Shown in pieces: positions 31,052 through 42,766 of a stretch of DNA of 64,000 bases. How positions within the stretch are numbered: position 1 is the stretch's first letter; each line of letters begins with the position of its first letter. The position numbers and the translations under genes are program-made. The DNA is from Candida dubliniensis CD36 (taxonomy: Eukaryota > Ascomycota > Pichiomycetes > Serinales > Debaryomycetaceae): assembly GCF_000026945.1 (NCBI RefSeq), contig NC_012860.1, positions 2,232,001 through 2,296,000 on the forward strand, in the 5' to 3' direction. The notes beneath the pieces are model-generated. The model saw only the letters and a list, made by a program, of their open reading frames with translations. It was not told the origin of the DNA and did not search any database.

Positions 31052-32525
31052 TACTATTACTATAATAGACATAACCAGAAAAGGATAAATTTTTTTTTTC
31101 CAAAGATTAAAAGGTTTTAATTTTATTTTATTTTAGAATAGATAGAAATAAGAATAAAAATGTTACATTAACCCCCAGTACTATAAGTGGCAAATGAGAT
31201 CTCTTAAAACTTCCTATTGGGATGGTTTTCTCTTTTTTTTATTTTTTTTTTATTTTTTTTACAAATTGAACCTGAAATATAATTCCCAATACTTGATGCA
31301 TTTACGAACAAAGAAGAAGATGAAGAAGAAGAAGAAGATGATGATGATGATGATATATGCTGAGTTTCTTAATAAAGACACTGATCAACAAAATATTTTA
31401 TACAATTCTGCATGAGTAATACTGCCATATACAATTAACTAACTAACTCCTATTTACTATGTACTTGTCAAGGAAATACCTACGGATCTCAGTAGTTGAT
31501 ACAAACAAGCCCAGAATCCAGAGAATCCAGAATTCCAACGTTAATAGACTTATATAATAAACTCCATGGTGATCGTGATATAACTAGAGTTTTTTTTTTA
31601 AAAAAAAAAAATAAAAAGAAGCCTTAAATGTGAAATAAGGTGTTTCCCCTTTTTGACTTTGACTTTGACTTTGACTTCTGGGGTCCTCATCACCCCTCAC
31701 CACCCCCACCACCACCACTACTACTACCTTTGCCACTCACCCTCCCGCCCCGCCCTGCCCCTATAATTACTACTTTATTAGATTATATCATTACTATAAA
31801 AGCAAAAAAAGGTTAGATAAAAAATATATTGAGATTAACTTCTTACTAAAGTTTATCTTCAAAATCCCCCCCCCCCCAAAAGTAAAAGTAAAAGTAAAAA
31901 AACCAAAAACCAAAAACCAAAAACCACTAAACCTAAGATAAGATTATGGAATAATAAAATTTTGAGTTTTGTAGTAGTACTTTAATTATCTATCATGATG
32001 ATGATTATGAATGAATGATGAGAATGATGAGAATTATGAGAATTATGAGTGAGTGAATATGAATGAATGAATATTTTAGGATTTATGACAAAATAGATTT
32101 GTAATAAATATCAAATACGCTGTTTTTTGTTTTTTTTTTAACGAAAACAACAAACTAATAAACTAATAAACTGATCATGATCAAAAAAAAACAAAGATAA
32201 TATAGATAATAACTATAGTATTATTAGAAAGAATTAATTTTAACACACTTAAGAGGAAATTTTTTTTTTTTTTTTAGATCAGATAATGCAATTACTATTA
32301 TTACTCTGACTTATATATATACATATATTTTTATTCTTGTTATTCTTTTGTTTTGGTGGTAGAGTTGAATTCTGATTATGTATTTGATATCTATATTACA
32401 AATTAATGAAATATCATGAATTTTAAATTTGTCTAAATTTTAATACCAAAAGAGAATGAAAATAAAATACTGAATTACTGAATTACTGAATTATTGAATT
32501 CTTCACAACACTATTGGATATTCAC

Positions 32526-32571
<46 letters not shown>

Positions 32572-32612
32572 AAAACAACAAATTAGATAATGGGGGTTCT
32601 TTTGAATAATAC

Positions 32613-32621
32613 AAACTTTAA
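32613..32621 (-). promoter_or_regulatory. WOPR-type site (AAACTTTAA on plus strand)
   Basis: Exact reverse complement of TTAAAGTTT, about 9.1 kb upstream of the WOR1 ATG. Confidence 0.4.
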
Positions 32622-33428
32622 CAACCGTATATGTTCAAAGTAATAAATCACTATTATTATCAATAACCAACAACAACAACAACAAAAACAACAGATATAT
32701 GTATTCTATTGGTCAACTGGTTGTATTTCTTTAAAGAACAATAGAGAGTGAGGTTATATAAATATACACATATACACATAAGTAATTGATTGGGATTTTG
32801 GGAAATTGTAAAGTTTTAAAGTTGTAAAGTTTTTTTTTTTAAGTTTTTTCACATTAATGTTATTATTGACGACGATGAATGCCACAATTTTAATCCCAAT
32901 AGTTTAACTTCTTTTTTTTTTTATTTTGAGTTTTCATTTTTTCATTTCTTGTTTTATATATTATTATAACTATAACTTTATTTCAATAGTAGTAATTTTT
33001 TTTTTTAAAAGAAAAAACAACCATATACGTATGTGTACTTTGAATTTGTTATTGTTGTTGTTATTGTTGTTGTTGTTGTCTTGTCAGTGGTTCCTGAAAC
33101 AGAAACAACTAATAGAAATGACCATTTGAGAAAGAAATTCCACTATACTACCACCACTACAGGAGATAAGAAAATATCCACGATGAGTTTTTTTTTTTTT
33201 TAATAGAATTAAAGAAATATTAAGAATACTAAGAATATTAAGAACCACCAAAATATACCGATCATCATCATCATCAACAACTATGTGTATGGAGGGTGTA
33301 TAGAAAAAAATAACCCCAAAACGTAACTATATCGTTTCAAGTTGTAATACATAAAACAACAAATCCTGCATTGATCAGATGAAACTATAAATGAAGAAGG
33401 ACAAAAAAAAAATATGAATGATACTAAC

Positions 33429-33459
33429 CTATACTTATACCTATACCTATACCTATACC
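33429..33459 (+). repeat. (CTATAC)n hexanucleotide repeat
   Basis: About five tandem CTATAC units, the first with one mismatch, immediately followed by CCCTAACCATTAACCC. Confidence 0.8.
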
Positions 33460-33647
33460 CTAACCATTAACCCAAAAAGCAAAAAGCTAAAACGGTAAGA
33501 AAAAGACTAATGATTTGTTTTAGTTGTTGTTGTGGTGGTGGTGGTGGTGGAGGAGGAAAATGTTAAAAAAAAAACAACAACTTCAAGTTAAAACTCTTTG
33601 TAACTACATACTATTGAAAAAAAAAATGTTTTGTTTTTGTTTTTTTT

Positions 33648-33657
33648 TTAAAGTTTA
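33648..33657 (+). promoter_or_regulatory. WOPR-type site TTAAAGTTTA
   Basis: Exact 10-bp match. A further AAAGTTTAAACTT partial palindrome lies 110 bp downstream at 33766-33778, making a local cluster. Confidence 0.45.
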
Positions 33658-34646
33658 TGGTTGTGATAATGATAATATCAAACCGTATCCAAAAAGAAAG
33701 ACAAAGAAGAAAACAAAAAAAAAAAGACGGGTGGGAAAGAAAGAAAGAAAGAAACAACAATAACAAAAGTTTAAACTTAAAAAACTATAAACTATAAAGT
33801 ATAAAAATAGAAATAGAAATAAATGACACAACCCATCAAATCAATAGCTGATTAATAAATTATTATTATATTCATACAATCTAAAAAAAAAAAAAACAAC
33901 CTAAGATATGATATGATATGATATGATATGACAGAAGCAAAAAAAAGAAAAACAACTGCTGTATAGTTATTATTTATGACGGCTAATACTTGTTTAATTA
34001 ATAGATTTTGATGTGATTTTTAACACGTTCTGTAAGAATGCTTTTACCTGTATTTTTTCTTCTCCTCCCTAATTATTACAACAACAACAATAAGAAATCT
34101 ATTTTGTTTGTGGTGTGTGCATTACATTATGTACGAACTAAAACAAAAAAGGAAAGCGACAAGAATTGTTAGATGTTAGAGAAAGAAACTAAGGGTGCGT
34201 GTATGTGTGTGTGCGCGCGCGCACGCTCGACGGAAGAGGAGTAAGGGGGGGGGGGTGCAAATATTAATGAAATGAGTTTCATATTTTCATCACTATTTAG
34301 TGTTCCATTAATTAATTCATGAGAAAGGGGAAGGGGGGGAATTAAAGTCAAATCATAAACTCTTTTTTTTGTTTTTTTTAATATTATTGTGATTAGGGTG
34401 TTTACTAAAGTTTGGTTTCAAATAGTCAAATAAATTGTTGTTGTTGCTGTTGTTAACAAAAAGAAAAGAAAAGAAAAAAAAGGAGGGGGGGGGGGGAAAG
34501 GGTCCACATTATCATTGGATGGAGTCCGGGATATACCAACAACATATACATATATATATATATATATTTGCAATCCAAATAAAAATTACAAAATTGTTTT
34601 TTAATATTCGATGCATCTATTATATATATACAGGAGAGAAGTATAT

Positions 34647-34678
<32 letters not shown>
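34647..34678 (+). repeat. (CTAA)n tetranucleotide repeat
   Basis: Eight consecutive CTAA units, followed 12 nt later by four CATTAA hexamers (34690-34716). Confidence 0.85.
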
Positions 34679-35937
34679 TTGACCCACGCAACATTAACAT
34701 TAACATTAACATTAACTGCAAATATTAAAAAACAATTTGTAACTTTTATAGTTGTTGTTAAGACACAATAATCCTCTTTTTTGTTTTTTTTTGGGGGGTG
34801 GGGGTTTCTTTTTGTTTCTTGTTTCATAACAAATTTTTATAAATGACGCCAAAAACAAAACAAAAAAAAAAAAGAAAAAAACCATAATCTATACTATTGA
34901 TGCATTTTACGAATTTGATCATTTTGGGAAAAAAAAATAAATCTATTTGGTACGTATCGAAATCAAGTTTTATTATGATTATTGTCTAATTTCTTATCTC
35001 ATATACATGAATACAAATCATATTTTTTTTGATTTCGAAACTACATGCTTTATTTATTTTTACTTTTACTCCTGCGGGGGTGGGATTTGAAATAATCTTG
35101 TAATGACTTAGAAAGAATTGGGTACATTTCTCTTGCATTTTTGTTTCAGTTTTCAGTTAAGTTATTTAGTTCCAATTTCAAAAACTATACCCCATTGATG
35201 GTGGTGGAACCAAGGTCCAAGGTCCAATATATAAATCATTTTGAGATGTCAACAACGACAACAACAACAACAACAACAACAAATTCAACAATACTAATAA
35301 TAATATTAAAGATCAACTCAACCAGTATAGTTGTGTGTTGTAAAACACCCAAGGTGATAATTCCCAAGGTTTTTAGGACTTAACAGGATTTGATACACTA
35401 CTCTACACTACACTACACTACACTACACCAAGAAACAAACAAACAAACAAACAAACAAACAAATAACCCCATATGTTACACAAAATGAGAAAGAACGTAG
35501 AAAATTTCACATTTCATTTCACATTTCATTTTTTTTCTTTTTTTTTTTGGAACAATTCAAGTTGCAACTAATACCATCGGAAATAGAACAAATAGAACAA
35601 ATAGAGACCACCATCACCATCACCATTAAAGAAAAAGAAAAAGAAAAGATTCAAAGATTCAAAGATTCAAATGGGGGGAGGGAGGTTAGGGTTTTAATTA
35701 ATGAATATCCGTAACGGAAAAAAAAAAAAAAAAAAAAAACCAGAAGTTAGACAAAACCAAAAACCAAAGCAGAAAGAAAAAGAAAAAAGAAAAAGAAAAA
35801 GAAAAAAAGGGAATTAAAGTTATCTTTTAAGTTTTTGGTTGTTAGTTATGTATGTTCTAAAAAAAAAAAAATTCAATGTTACAAATCAAACAATTTTTTA
35901 TATAAAGTTTATGTGGCCTTATTCTAAAACAAATTTT

Positions 35938-36003
35938 ATTGGTTATTGGTTATTGTTATGGTTATTGGTTATGGTTATGGTTATGGTTATGGTTATGGTT
36001 ATG
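35938..36003 (+). repeat. (GGTTAT)n hexanucleotide repeat
   Basis: GGTTATTGGTTATTG units change into at least six perfect GGTTAT units. Confidence 0.85.
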
Positions 36004-36528
36004 ATGAATAAATAAATATAGAAATAAATATAAAGTTATAATAGATTTTGCATTCATTATGTACAAAATTCAAACTTTATATTTATATAATATATGAAAC
36101 ATACAGTAGTATAATAGTGATATCAATAGGATAGTATAGCTAATATCCAAAGTTTCAAAATTCCAAAGTTCCAAAGTTGCAAATTCTCGAATTTTCTCGA
36201 ATTTTCTTGATTTTTTTTTTTTTTTTGTTTTTATGTTAAGAATTGATTTGAAACAGTAATATATTACGAAGAAAGGAAAGAAATACACGATGACGAGTAA
36301 ACAAGTAAACAAGTAAATAAATAATAATTATCTCCATTAAAACAAATTCCTATAGTCACCAAGAAAATACGAAGAAAAGAAAAGAAAAGAAAAGAAAAAA
36401 AAAGATAAGTGACTTGAAAATAGAGATGGAGTTAACTTCAATAGATTTGTGATTTGTGATTTAATCAATTAATATATATATATATATATATCACACACAC
36501 ACATACATATCCCATGATGAGTTTTAAC

Positions 36529-36537
36529 AAACTTTAA
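36529..36537 (-). promoter_or_regulatory. WOPR-type site (AAACTTTAA on plus strand)
   Basis: Exact reverse complement of TTAAAGTTT. Related AAAGTTTA/CAAACTTTA sequences occur at 35904-35911 and 36071-36079. Confidence 0.4.
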
Positions 36538-38420
36538 ATAAAGAAAATTATTTAATAAATTCCTCTTTTGTAACCCCCCCCCTTCTTCTTCTTCTTCTTT
36601 TTTTTTTTTAAACCATCATTCCCTGTAGATTCACAACCATGGTTAATATACCTCCCTCTACCTTTCTACCTCTCTACCTCTCTACCTCTATACCCCTCTC
36701 TATCGCTAGATCCGCGATTACGTAAGTAATGAGAATATTATCAAATGACATAAAACATCCTTGACATGATTATCAAAAAAAAAAAAAAGAAAAATAGAGA
36801 AGTAAGAAATGAAAACCTATACCAGTTCTTTTTTTTTTTTTTTGCAATATTTGCAATATTTGAGTGTGAATTACGCCTCTTGCACCCCAGTGAATTTATT
36901 ATTTATTTACGCGGAGGAAGGAAGAAAAGTTCCCGAAATAAATTATAATATATTTTATAATAATAATAATAATAATATTCTTTACTTCAGTTTCAAAACG
37001 GAAAAGAAAAAGAAAAATTTTATATTTCTGTGATAAATTTCAATCCTCTAAAAAAGAAGAAGAAGAATAATAATTTCTGTATTGGTTTCACTAACAACGA
37101 CGAGGGATGGTGGTAGGGAACGGGAAGAAAGAAAGAAAGAAAACAAACAAAGAAACAAACAAATAATATTGTTCTATTCTATTATATTGTAAAAGAAAGT
37201 TCACACAAGAAGGTAAGAAAGTAAATTGATTGATTAACTAACTAACTAACTAAAACTAAGAGTCCACAATTATTGATATTTGGATTTATATTTGGATTTA
37301 TTATTTCCATTATTATTTCCATTATTATTCCGTAATTATTTTTCCATCCATCCATCCATTCTTTGTATCTTTGTATCCTTGTTTGTTTCTATGTTTCTAT
37401 GTTACAATAAATATTATTATTATTATTAATATTATTCCTGTCAAGAAATTTCTATACTTTTGTTCATGTTACCACCCCCGAATATCCGCCCTACCCTTCT
37501 CCCCATCCGTCTCTTCTACCTTATCTTAACCCTGATGAAACCAAAAAAAAAAAAAAAAAAAAGAAATAAGTAATAAATAATAAGTAATAAGTAACTTGTT
37601 TTATTATTCTATTCCTTCAATATAATATACTTTAATGATGATGATTATGATGCTTGATTCCAAATAAAAAAAAGAGAGTTCAAGATTTAGATTCAGTTTG
37701 AAATGGGTTTAAATTCTAATTTTGCCACTTTCTTTAAAACCAAAAAAAAAAAAAAAACTTTGACAGGGTGAGTAGTATCAGTCTATATCTATACTCCATA
37801 TATATTCTATATTCTATATGCTATTCTATATTCTATATTCTAGTATCGTAATCAAAAGTTAATTGCAATTAATTATTTTAAAAGGTAAAATTGTCTTGTA
37901 ACATTGAAAAATAAGAATATAACTGTCATCGTATATCACAAATCTGGAAACATATACGGAGAAAAAAACAAAAAAAGAAAGTTTTTTTTTTTTTTTTCTT
38001 AACTTTGGTTTGAAGTTTATTTTCCATTTTTGTTTCGTTTTGTTTTGTTTAGTTTAGTTTTGTTTAGTAACTTTTATTGTTTGTATTAATCATTTCTTCT
38101 TCTTCTTCTTCTTTTTTTGTCATATGGGAATCTAAATTGGTGATGTATTGATATTGATATTGATATTGATATTGGTAGTAAATAATAATATCAGTTTGTA
38201 CACAATTCAAATTATTAATGGGGACTACCAAATGTACTAGGTAGGGTTCAAGATTAACATTAAGAGTAAGAGTAAGCAAAAACAAGAGATAATTATTTTC
38301 GGAAGTTTAGTTAAAATATAAAGACAGAGACAGAAAGACAGAAAGAGAAAGAGACAGAAAGAGAAAGAGAGCCGAAAAAAGAAAATTAAAGGTTAAAGGG
38401 AATTATTACACAAATATATA

Positions 38421-38453
38421 TGTCTATATGTCTATATGTCTATATGTCTATGT
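38421..38453 (+). repeat. (GTCTATAT)n octanucleotide repeat
   Basis: Four tandem copies of the 8-mer, all with internal ATG triplets, lying just upstream of the ATG-free WOR1 leader. Confidence 0.8.
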
Positions 38454-38630
38454 TTGTGTTTGTGTATAGTCGGTGCAGTTCTAAAACACGGGCTGCATAA
38501 CTATGCATAGACAAATTACAACTACAACAACAACTACAACATCAACTTAAAAAGAGAATACTTATACTTATTAACTTTAAAAATACCCAACCAACCAACT
38601 AAACCAACCAACTAAACAAACTAAACAAAC

Positions 38631-38640
38631 TAAACTTTAA
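38631..38640 (-). promoter_or_regulatory. WOPR-type site (TAAACTTTAA on plus strand)
   Basis: Exact reverse complement of TTAAAGTTTA, about 420 bp upstream of the predicted WOR1 TATA box, so in a classical promoter position. It follows a row of TAAACAAAC repeats. Confidence 0.5.
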
Positions 38641-39000
38641 ATAATGGAAAAAAAAACAAGGAACAAAATTAAATGAAATGAAATGAGAGAAAAAAAAGGT
38701 TAATAATTGTTGGATTTACAGTTTTGGGTTTTTATTTTTTGAAAGTTTTATTTTTTTTAAGACAAAAAAGACAACCACAACAACAACAACCACCACGACA
38801 TTCACGACTACCAAGTAACACAAACCCTCTTCTCCCTCCCTCTTCTCAATGGGGGGTTTGTGTGTGAATCTGTCACACTCAATGTCAGATAGACATTTCA
38901 TTTAATCACACACCCATACATATACATATACATATATACATATATACATACATATATATACAATAGTCATTATATAGGAAGGCATGCACTAACAAAAATC

Positions 39001-39067
39001 TTTTTTTTTTCTTTTTTTCTTTTTTTCTTTTTTTCTATTTTCTTTTTTTTTTTTTTTAATATAAATA
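39001..39067 (+). promoter_or_regulatory. WOR1: Predicted WOR1 core promoter: pyrimidine tract plus TATA box
   Basis: A pure pyrimidine tract of T7-8C units except for one A (39001-39057) is followed at once by TATAAATA (39060-39067), a full match to TATAWAWR. Poly-dT tracts exclude nucleosomes in yeast. The last ATG before WOR1 on this strand is at 39073-39075, 6 nt past the TATA box, and none occurs afterwards. Transcription would start some tens of bases downstream, giving a leader of about 2.5-2.6 kb. The published C. albicans leader is about 2 kb. Confidence 0.6.
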
Positions 39068-39075
39068 TTGAAATG

Positions 39076-41733
39076 TTTAACACAACTTTGAATAACCAAT
39101 ATTTTAAATCTCAAAACTTTTTTTTTTTTTAGGTTTTGAATTTATTCCTTATAATTTTAACTCTTCAAGTCAATCTACTATCAATTAGATCATCAACAAC
39201 TATCACCAACAACTATCAACAACTATCATCATTAGTATTATTACTACTACTACTACTACTACTTCTGGTACTACCTACTACTAATTCAGCCCTGTACTAG
39301 CTACAATTATTAATATCAAATTAAATAAATTAAATAAATTACCATCCCCCCACCACTCCACCCCCACCCCTCAATTTGTCTTTTGGATATACTTTAGATT
39401 AACCAATAGATCTCCCATCATCATCATCATAATCATCATTTATTGTTAGTTTCAAAACAATTACAACTAAGGATATTTTTGAAAATTTAAATACATTTTA
39501 TTTTCTTGTGGCAAATATATCTGTATTATCAAGTAATTGTGTGTACAATAAAGTAGGAGATACACACATAAACAAGATAATACTCCCCCCTTCCACTCCC
39601 ACTACCTCCTAGAAAAGAAAAAATTTCCCTTTTTTTTCTACTAATTATATCTATATCGATTATCTTAGTTTTGTTTTGAGATTTGAAGTTTGATCATTCC
39701 TTTTTTTGTTTTTTTTTTTTGGTTGGGTCTTTCCTTAAATAATCATAATAATTGTTTAAAAAAAAGATCTAAAGAAATCTCGGTTAACTGGTTAATTTCG
39801 AATTTCAATTTTAGTCAGATATATTATACAATACAGATATATTCATATTCATATTGATATTCATATTCATATTCAATTTTTTTTTTTAAAAAAAAACATC
39901 TGACATTCCTTAACAAAAAACCCCCTTTTTTTTTGGGAAAAGATAAAAATTGAACCCTGACATCATCTTTGTGGAATTTGGGTTTTTTTTTTTTTTTTTT
40001 TTTTTTTCAAAATAATATATATATTTCACCTATTGTCTATTGATACCGCCACCCTATTGTTTTATATATATTTATTACAAAAGGTTAAGCCCGTTTATTA
40101 TTTAATTGGACAGAGAAAAAAAAAAAATAAAACAAATTCATACCCTGCATAAGAATTCAATTCAATTCAATTCAATTCAATTCAATTCCAACCACACCAA
40201 ACCAAACCAAACCAAACCAAACCAAACCATCAAATTAACAAAAAAGAAGAAGAAAAACAACAACAATCTAGATTAACTTCCAACAGATCAACTTTATTCT
40301 GAGTTTAAAATTTAGAAAGATTATTGTTCAACAAGCATAAACAGTTTATTGAATTTAATTTAATTTAATTTAATTTTTTTGTTTCTGTTTTTGTTTTTGT
40401 CTTTGTCTTTCTTTATTAGTTTGCGCTTTTAACTATCCGTTTTCAGGGGTCGGGTGTCCTTATATTCTAAAGCGGTATCTGCAAGATTTGTTTTTTTTTT
40501 TTCCAGTTTCCAACTTTTCCAAGTTTTTCCAAGTTTTTCCAAGTTTTTCTCGGTTTTCCGTGGTATTCTTGGTTTTCTCGGTTTTCTCAGTTTCCGTGGT
40601 TTCTTGTTTCTTGTTTCCGTTTTCCGAGTTTTTTTTTTTTTTTTTTTGAAGGGGGTTTATTTGTTACTGTTTGTGTGTTCTTTAATTATATAACACAACA
40701 ATAACTTTTTTTTTTTTTTATCAGGGATTAATTATACTCAATTAAGTAAATACAATCTTCCCTTAATTAGAAAACAATTCCAAACACACAACACACAACA
40801 CACAACACAACAACGCAACAACAACATACAACTAATTTACTAAACTTCATTGCAGCAACGGTTTTTATTTTCCCACATAAAAAAAAAACCGTTTACACAT
40901 ACATACATACATATAAAGGAACAAAGCATCTTAGACCTTACAGATTTTTCTTTCTTTTTAATTAAACCATCTAAATCAAAAATATTTCACAATTGGAATA
41001 TATATATATAATAACAATAACAATAAAGGAAGAAGAAGAAGAAGAGAAAGAAAACCAAATAAAAAAAGAAACCAATTATTATTAATATTAATATTATTAT
41101 TAATATTATAATTAATTCAAATTCCCATTTGTTCAATTTTTATTTTTTTATTTTTTTTAATTTTTTTTTTTCACCAAAAAATTTTTTTCTTTGTTTTTTG
41201 AAACCCTTGCCGTTCCTTTGTTTATTGACATTTATTTTGGTGATAATTATTTATTATATTATATTATATTCTTTTTTTTTTTTTTGTTTTGAACAAGAAG
41301 AAGAATTCATTCATTCATTTATTCATTCAATAAATTATTTAAAGAATATAAATCTTCACAATATTTGCATTACAAGGTATTAAAACAACTTATTAACTCA
41401 ATTAATTCAATCAATAACAACCATTCCTCAAAAGAATAAAAAAAAAAAAAAACCTGTTTTACTACGCCCGCAAAAAAACGTGGAACCACTCTCCTTCCCT
41501 ACCAATCCTACCAATCTCTTAAGTGACTAATCAAATAAGTTACTTAATTATCAAAAAACAAAGGAAAAACAAAGGAAAAGGAAAAGGGACAAAAAAAAGA
41601 AAGGATCCAAGTTTCAATATCTGTGTTTTCCAATTGTGGGTTTTTTTGTTTTTTTTTTTCTTTTTAAGGGGGTTTGAAAATTTTAATATTAATTTTGAAT
41701 TTTTTAAAAAAACAAAATAGTAATACTAAAATA
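39076..41733 (+). other. WOR1: Predicted long 5' UTR of WOR1 (ATG-free)
   Basis: Reading every line, I found no ATG on the plus strand in these 2,658 nt, while the reverse triplet CAT occurs more than 40 times. The strand is poor in G and rich in CAA, T and A runs, (AATTC)n at 40153-40189 and (CCAAA)n at 40196-40228. It has an AAGTTTTTCC triple repeat near 40521-40549 and (TTCA)n near 41306-41328. The pattern fits a very long mRNA leader kept free of upstream start codons. In C. albicans a leader of about 2 kb lowers WOR1 translation. Confidence 0.7.
40153..40228 (+). repeat. Adjacent (AATTC)n and (CCAAA)n pentanucleotide repeats
   Basis: Seven AATTC units are followed by about six CCAAA units, separated by six bases, inside the predicted WOR1 leader. 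Confidence 0.85.
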
Positions 41734-42722
41734 ATGTCTAATTCCAGTTTAGTCCCCACATATAATGGATATATCCATAACACAAGAGATGCATTAGCTG
41801 TGATTCAACAAGTTATTGATAAACAATTAGAACCAGTTTCTCGAAGACCTCATGAACGTGAACGAAATCTGCTTATAGTATCAGGAAATGTATTTGTATT
41901 TATTGAACAAATGTCAGGAATAAAAAGATGGACTGATGGAATTTCATGGTCACCTTCAAGAATTCAAGGACGATTTTTAGTTTATGGTGAATTGGATAAA
42001 AAAAATTTGATTGATAAAGATAAGAAAAAGAAAAAGAAACGTAAGTTTGGTCCTAATGATGAATACGATAATAGTGTTAATGATTCAGATTATGGCGGTG
42101 GTGTTGGTGTTGGTGGTGGTGGTGGAGGAGGATATAATAACCACCTTCATAACGACAATACAAATCATCTCAATAGAAATGCTCGATTAAGTTCAATGTT
42201 ACTTGGGTCTGGTACTGGTAGTATCACTCATAATATACTAGATAATAAATCATTATCAACTACAACATCAGCAACAACAGCAGCAACAACAACAACAGGA
42301 ATGATTACTTCTTCAAATCATAACAATAATTCAATGCTTTCTCACAATGTTATCCCTGCATCAAGTTCATTTTTATGTGATTATAAAACCAGTCTAGGTA
42401 ATGGACCTATGGTATCAACTGCTATACTGCAAAATGGATTAGTGAAAAAAACCATCACTGTGACAACTACAACCAAAGAATTAAATATGGAAGGTAAAAA
42501 TGAAACTCAAACAATTCATCTTGTAAGTTATTATAATAAAGAAGATGTTGATTCAGGGAAATTACAACGTCCTTCAGAATCTGATTTAAAACATGTTCAA
42601 ATTTCTCCAACATTATGGACCCTGGTTCAAGAAAATTCATTAGGAGGTAAAGGTCCAATTGAAGATGAAGAAAGTTATGGAATCGATATTCATAATCAAT
42701 ATACAAATGTTACTTATGTTCC

Positions 42723-42766
<44 letters not shown>

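Larger units (their letters stand above)
28589..39000. other. Gene-free WOR1 upstream regulatory region
   Basis: More than 10 kb with no credible gene on either strand. All open frames are short and built from homopolymers or repeats. In C. albicans the corresponding region (about 10 kb) is bound by the white-opaque regulators (Wor1, Wor2, Efg1, Czf1, Ahr1) and behaves like a super-enhancer. The sequence is a mosaic of short tandem repeats and poly-A/T tracts. It contains five exact WOPR-type sites, listed separately. The left end, 28589 to 29181, has no ATG on the minus strand and may be the F-box gene leader. Confidence 0.85.

Noticed and set aside
33429..36003. CTATAC and GGTTAT hexamers as telomere-like sequence
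   Set aside because: The units do not match the long (about 23 bp) Candida telomere repeat and lie internally between genes; they fit the general slippage repeats here.
38249..38280. GGTTCAAGATT as a possible tRNA T-arm
   Set aside because: No matching stem, anticodon arm or acceptor stem surrounds it. No tRNA was found on either strand.
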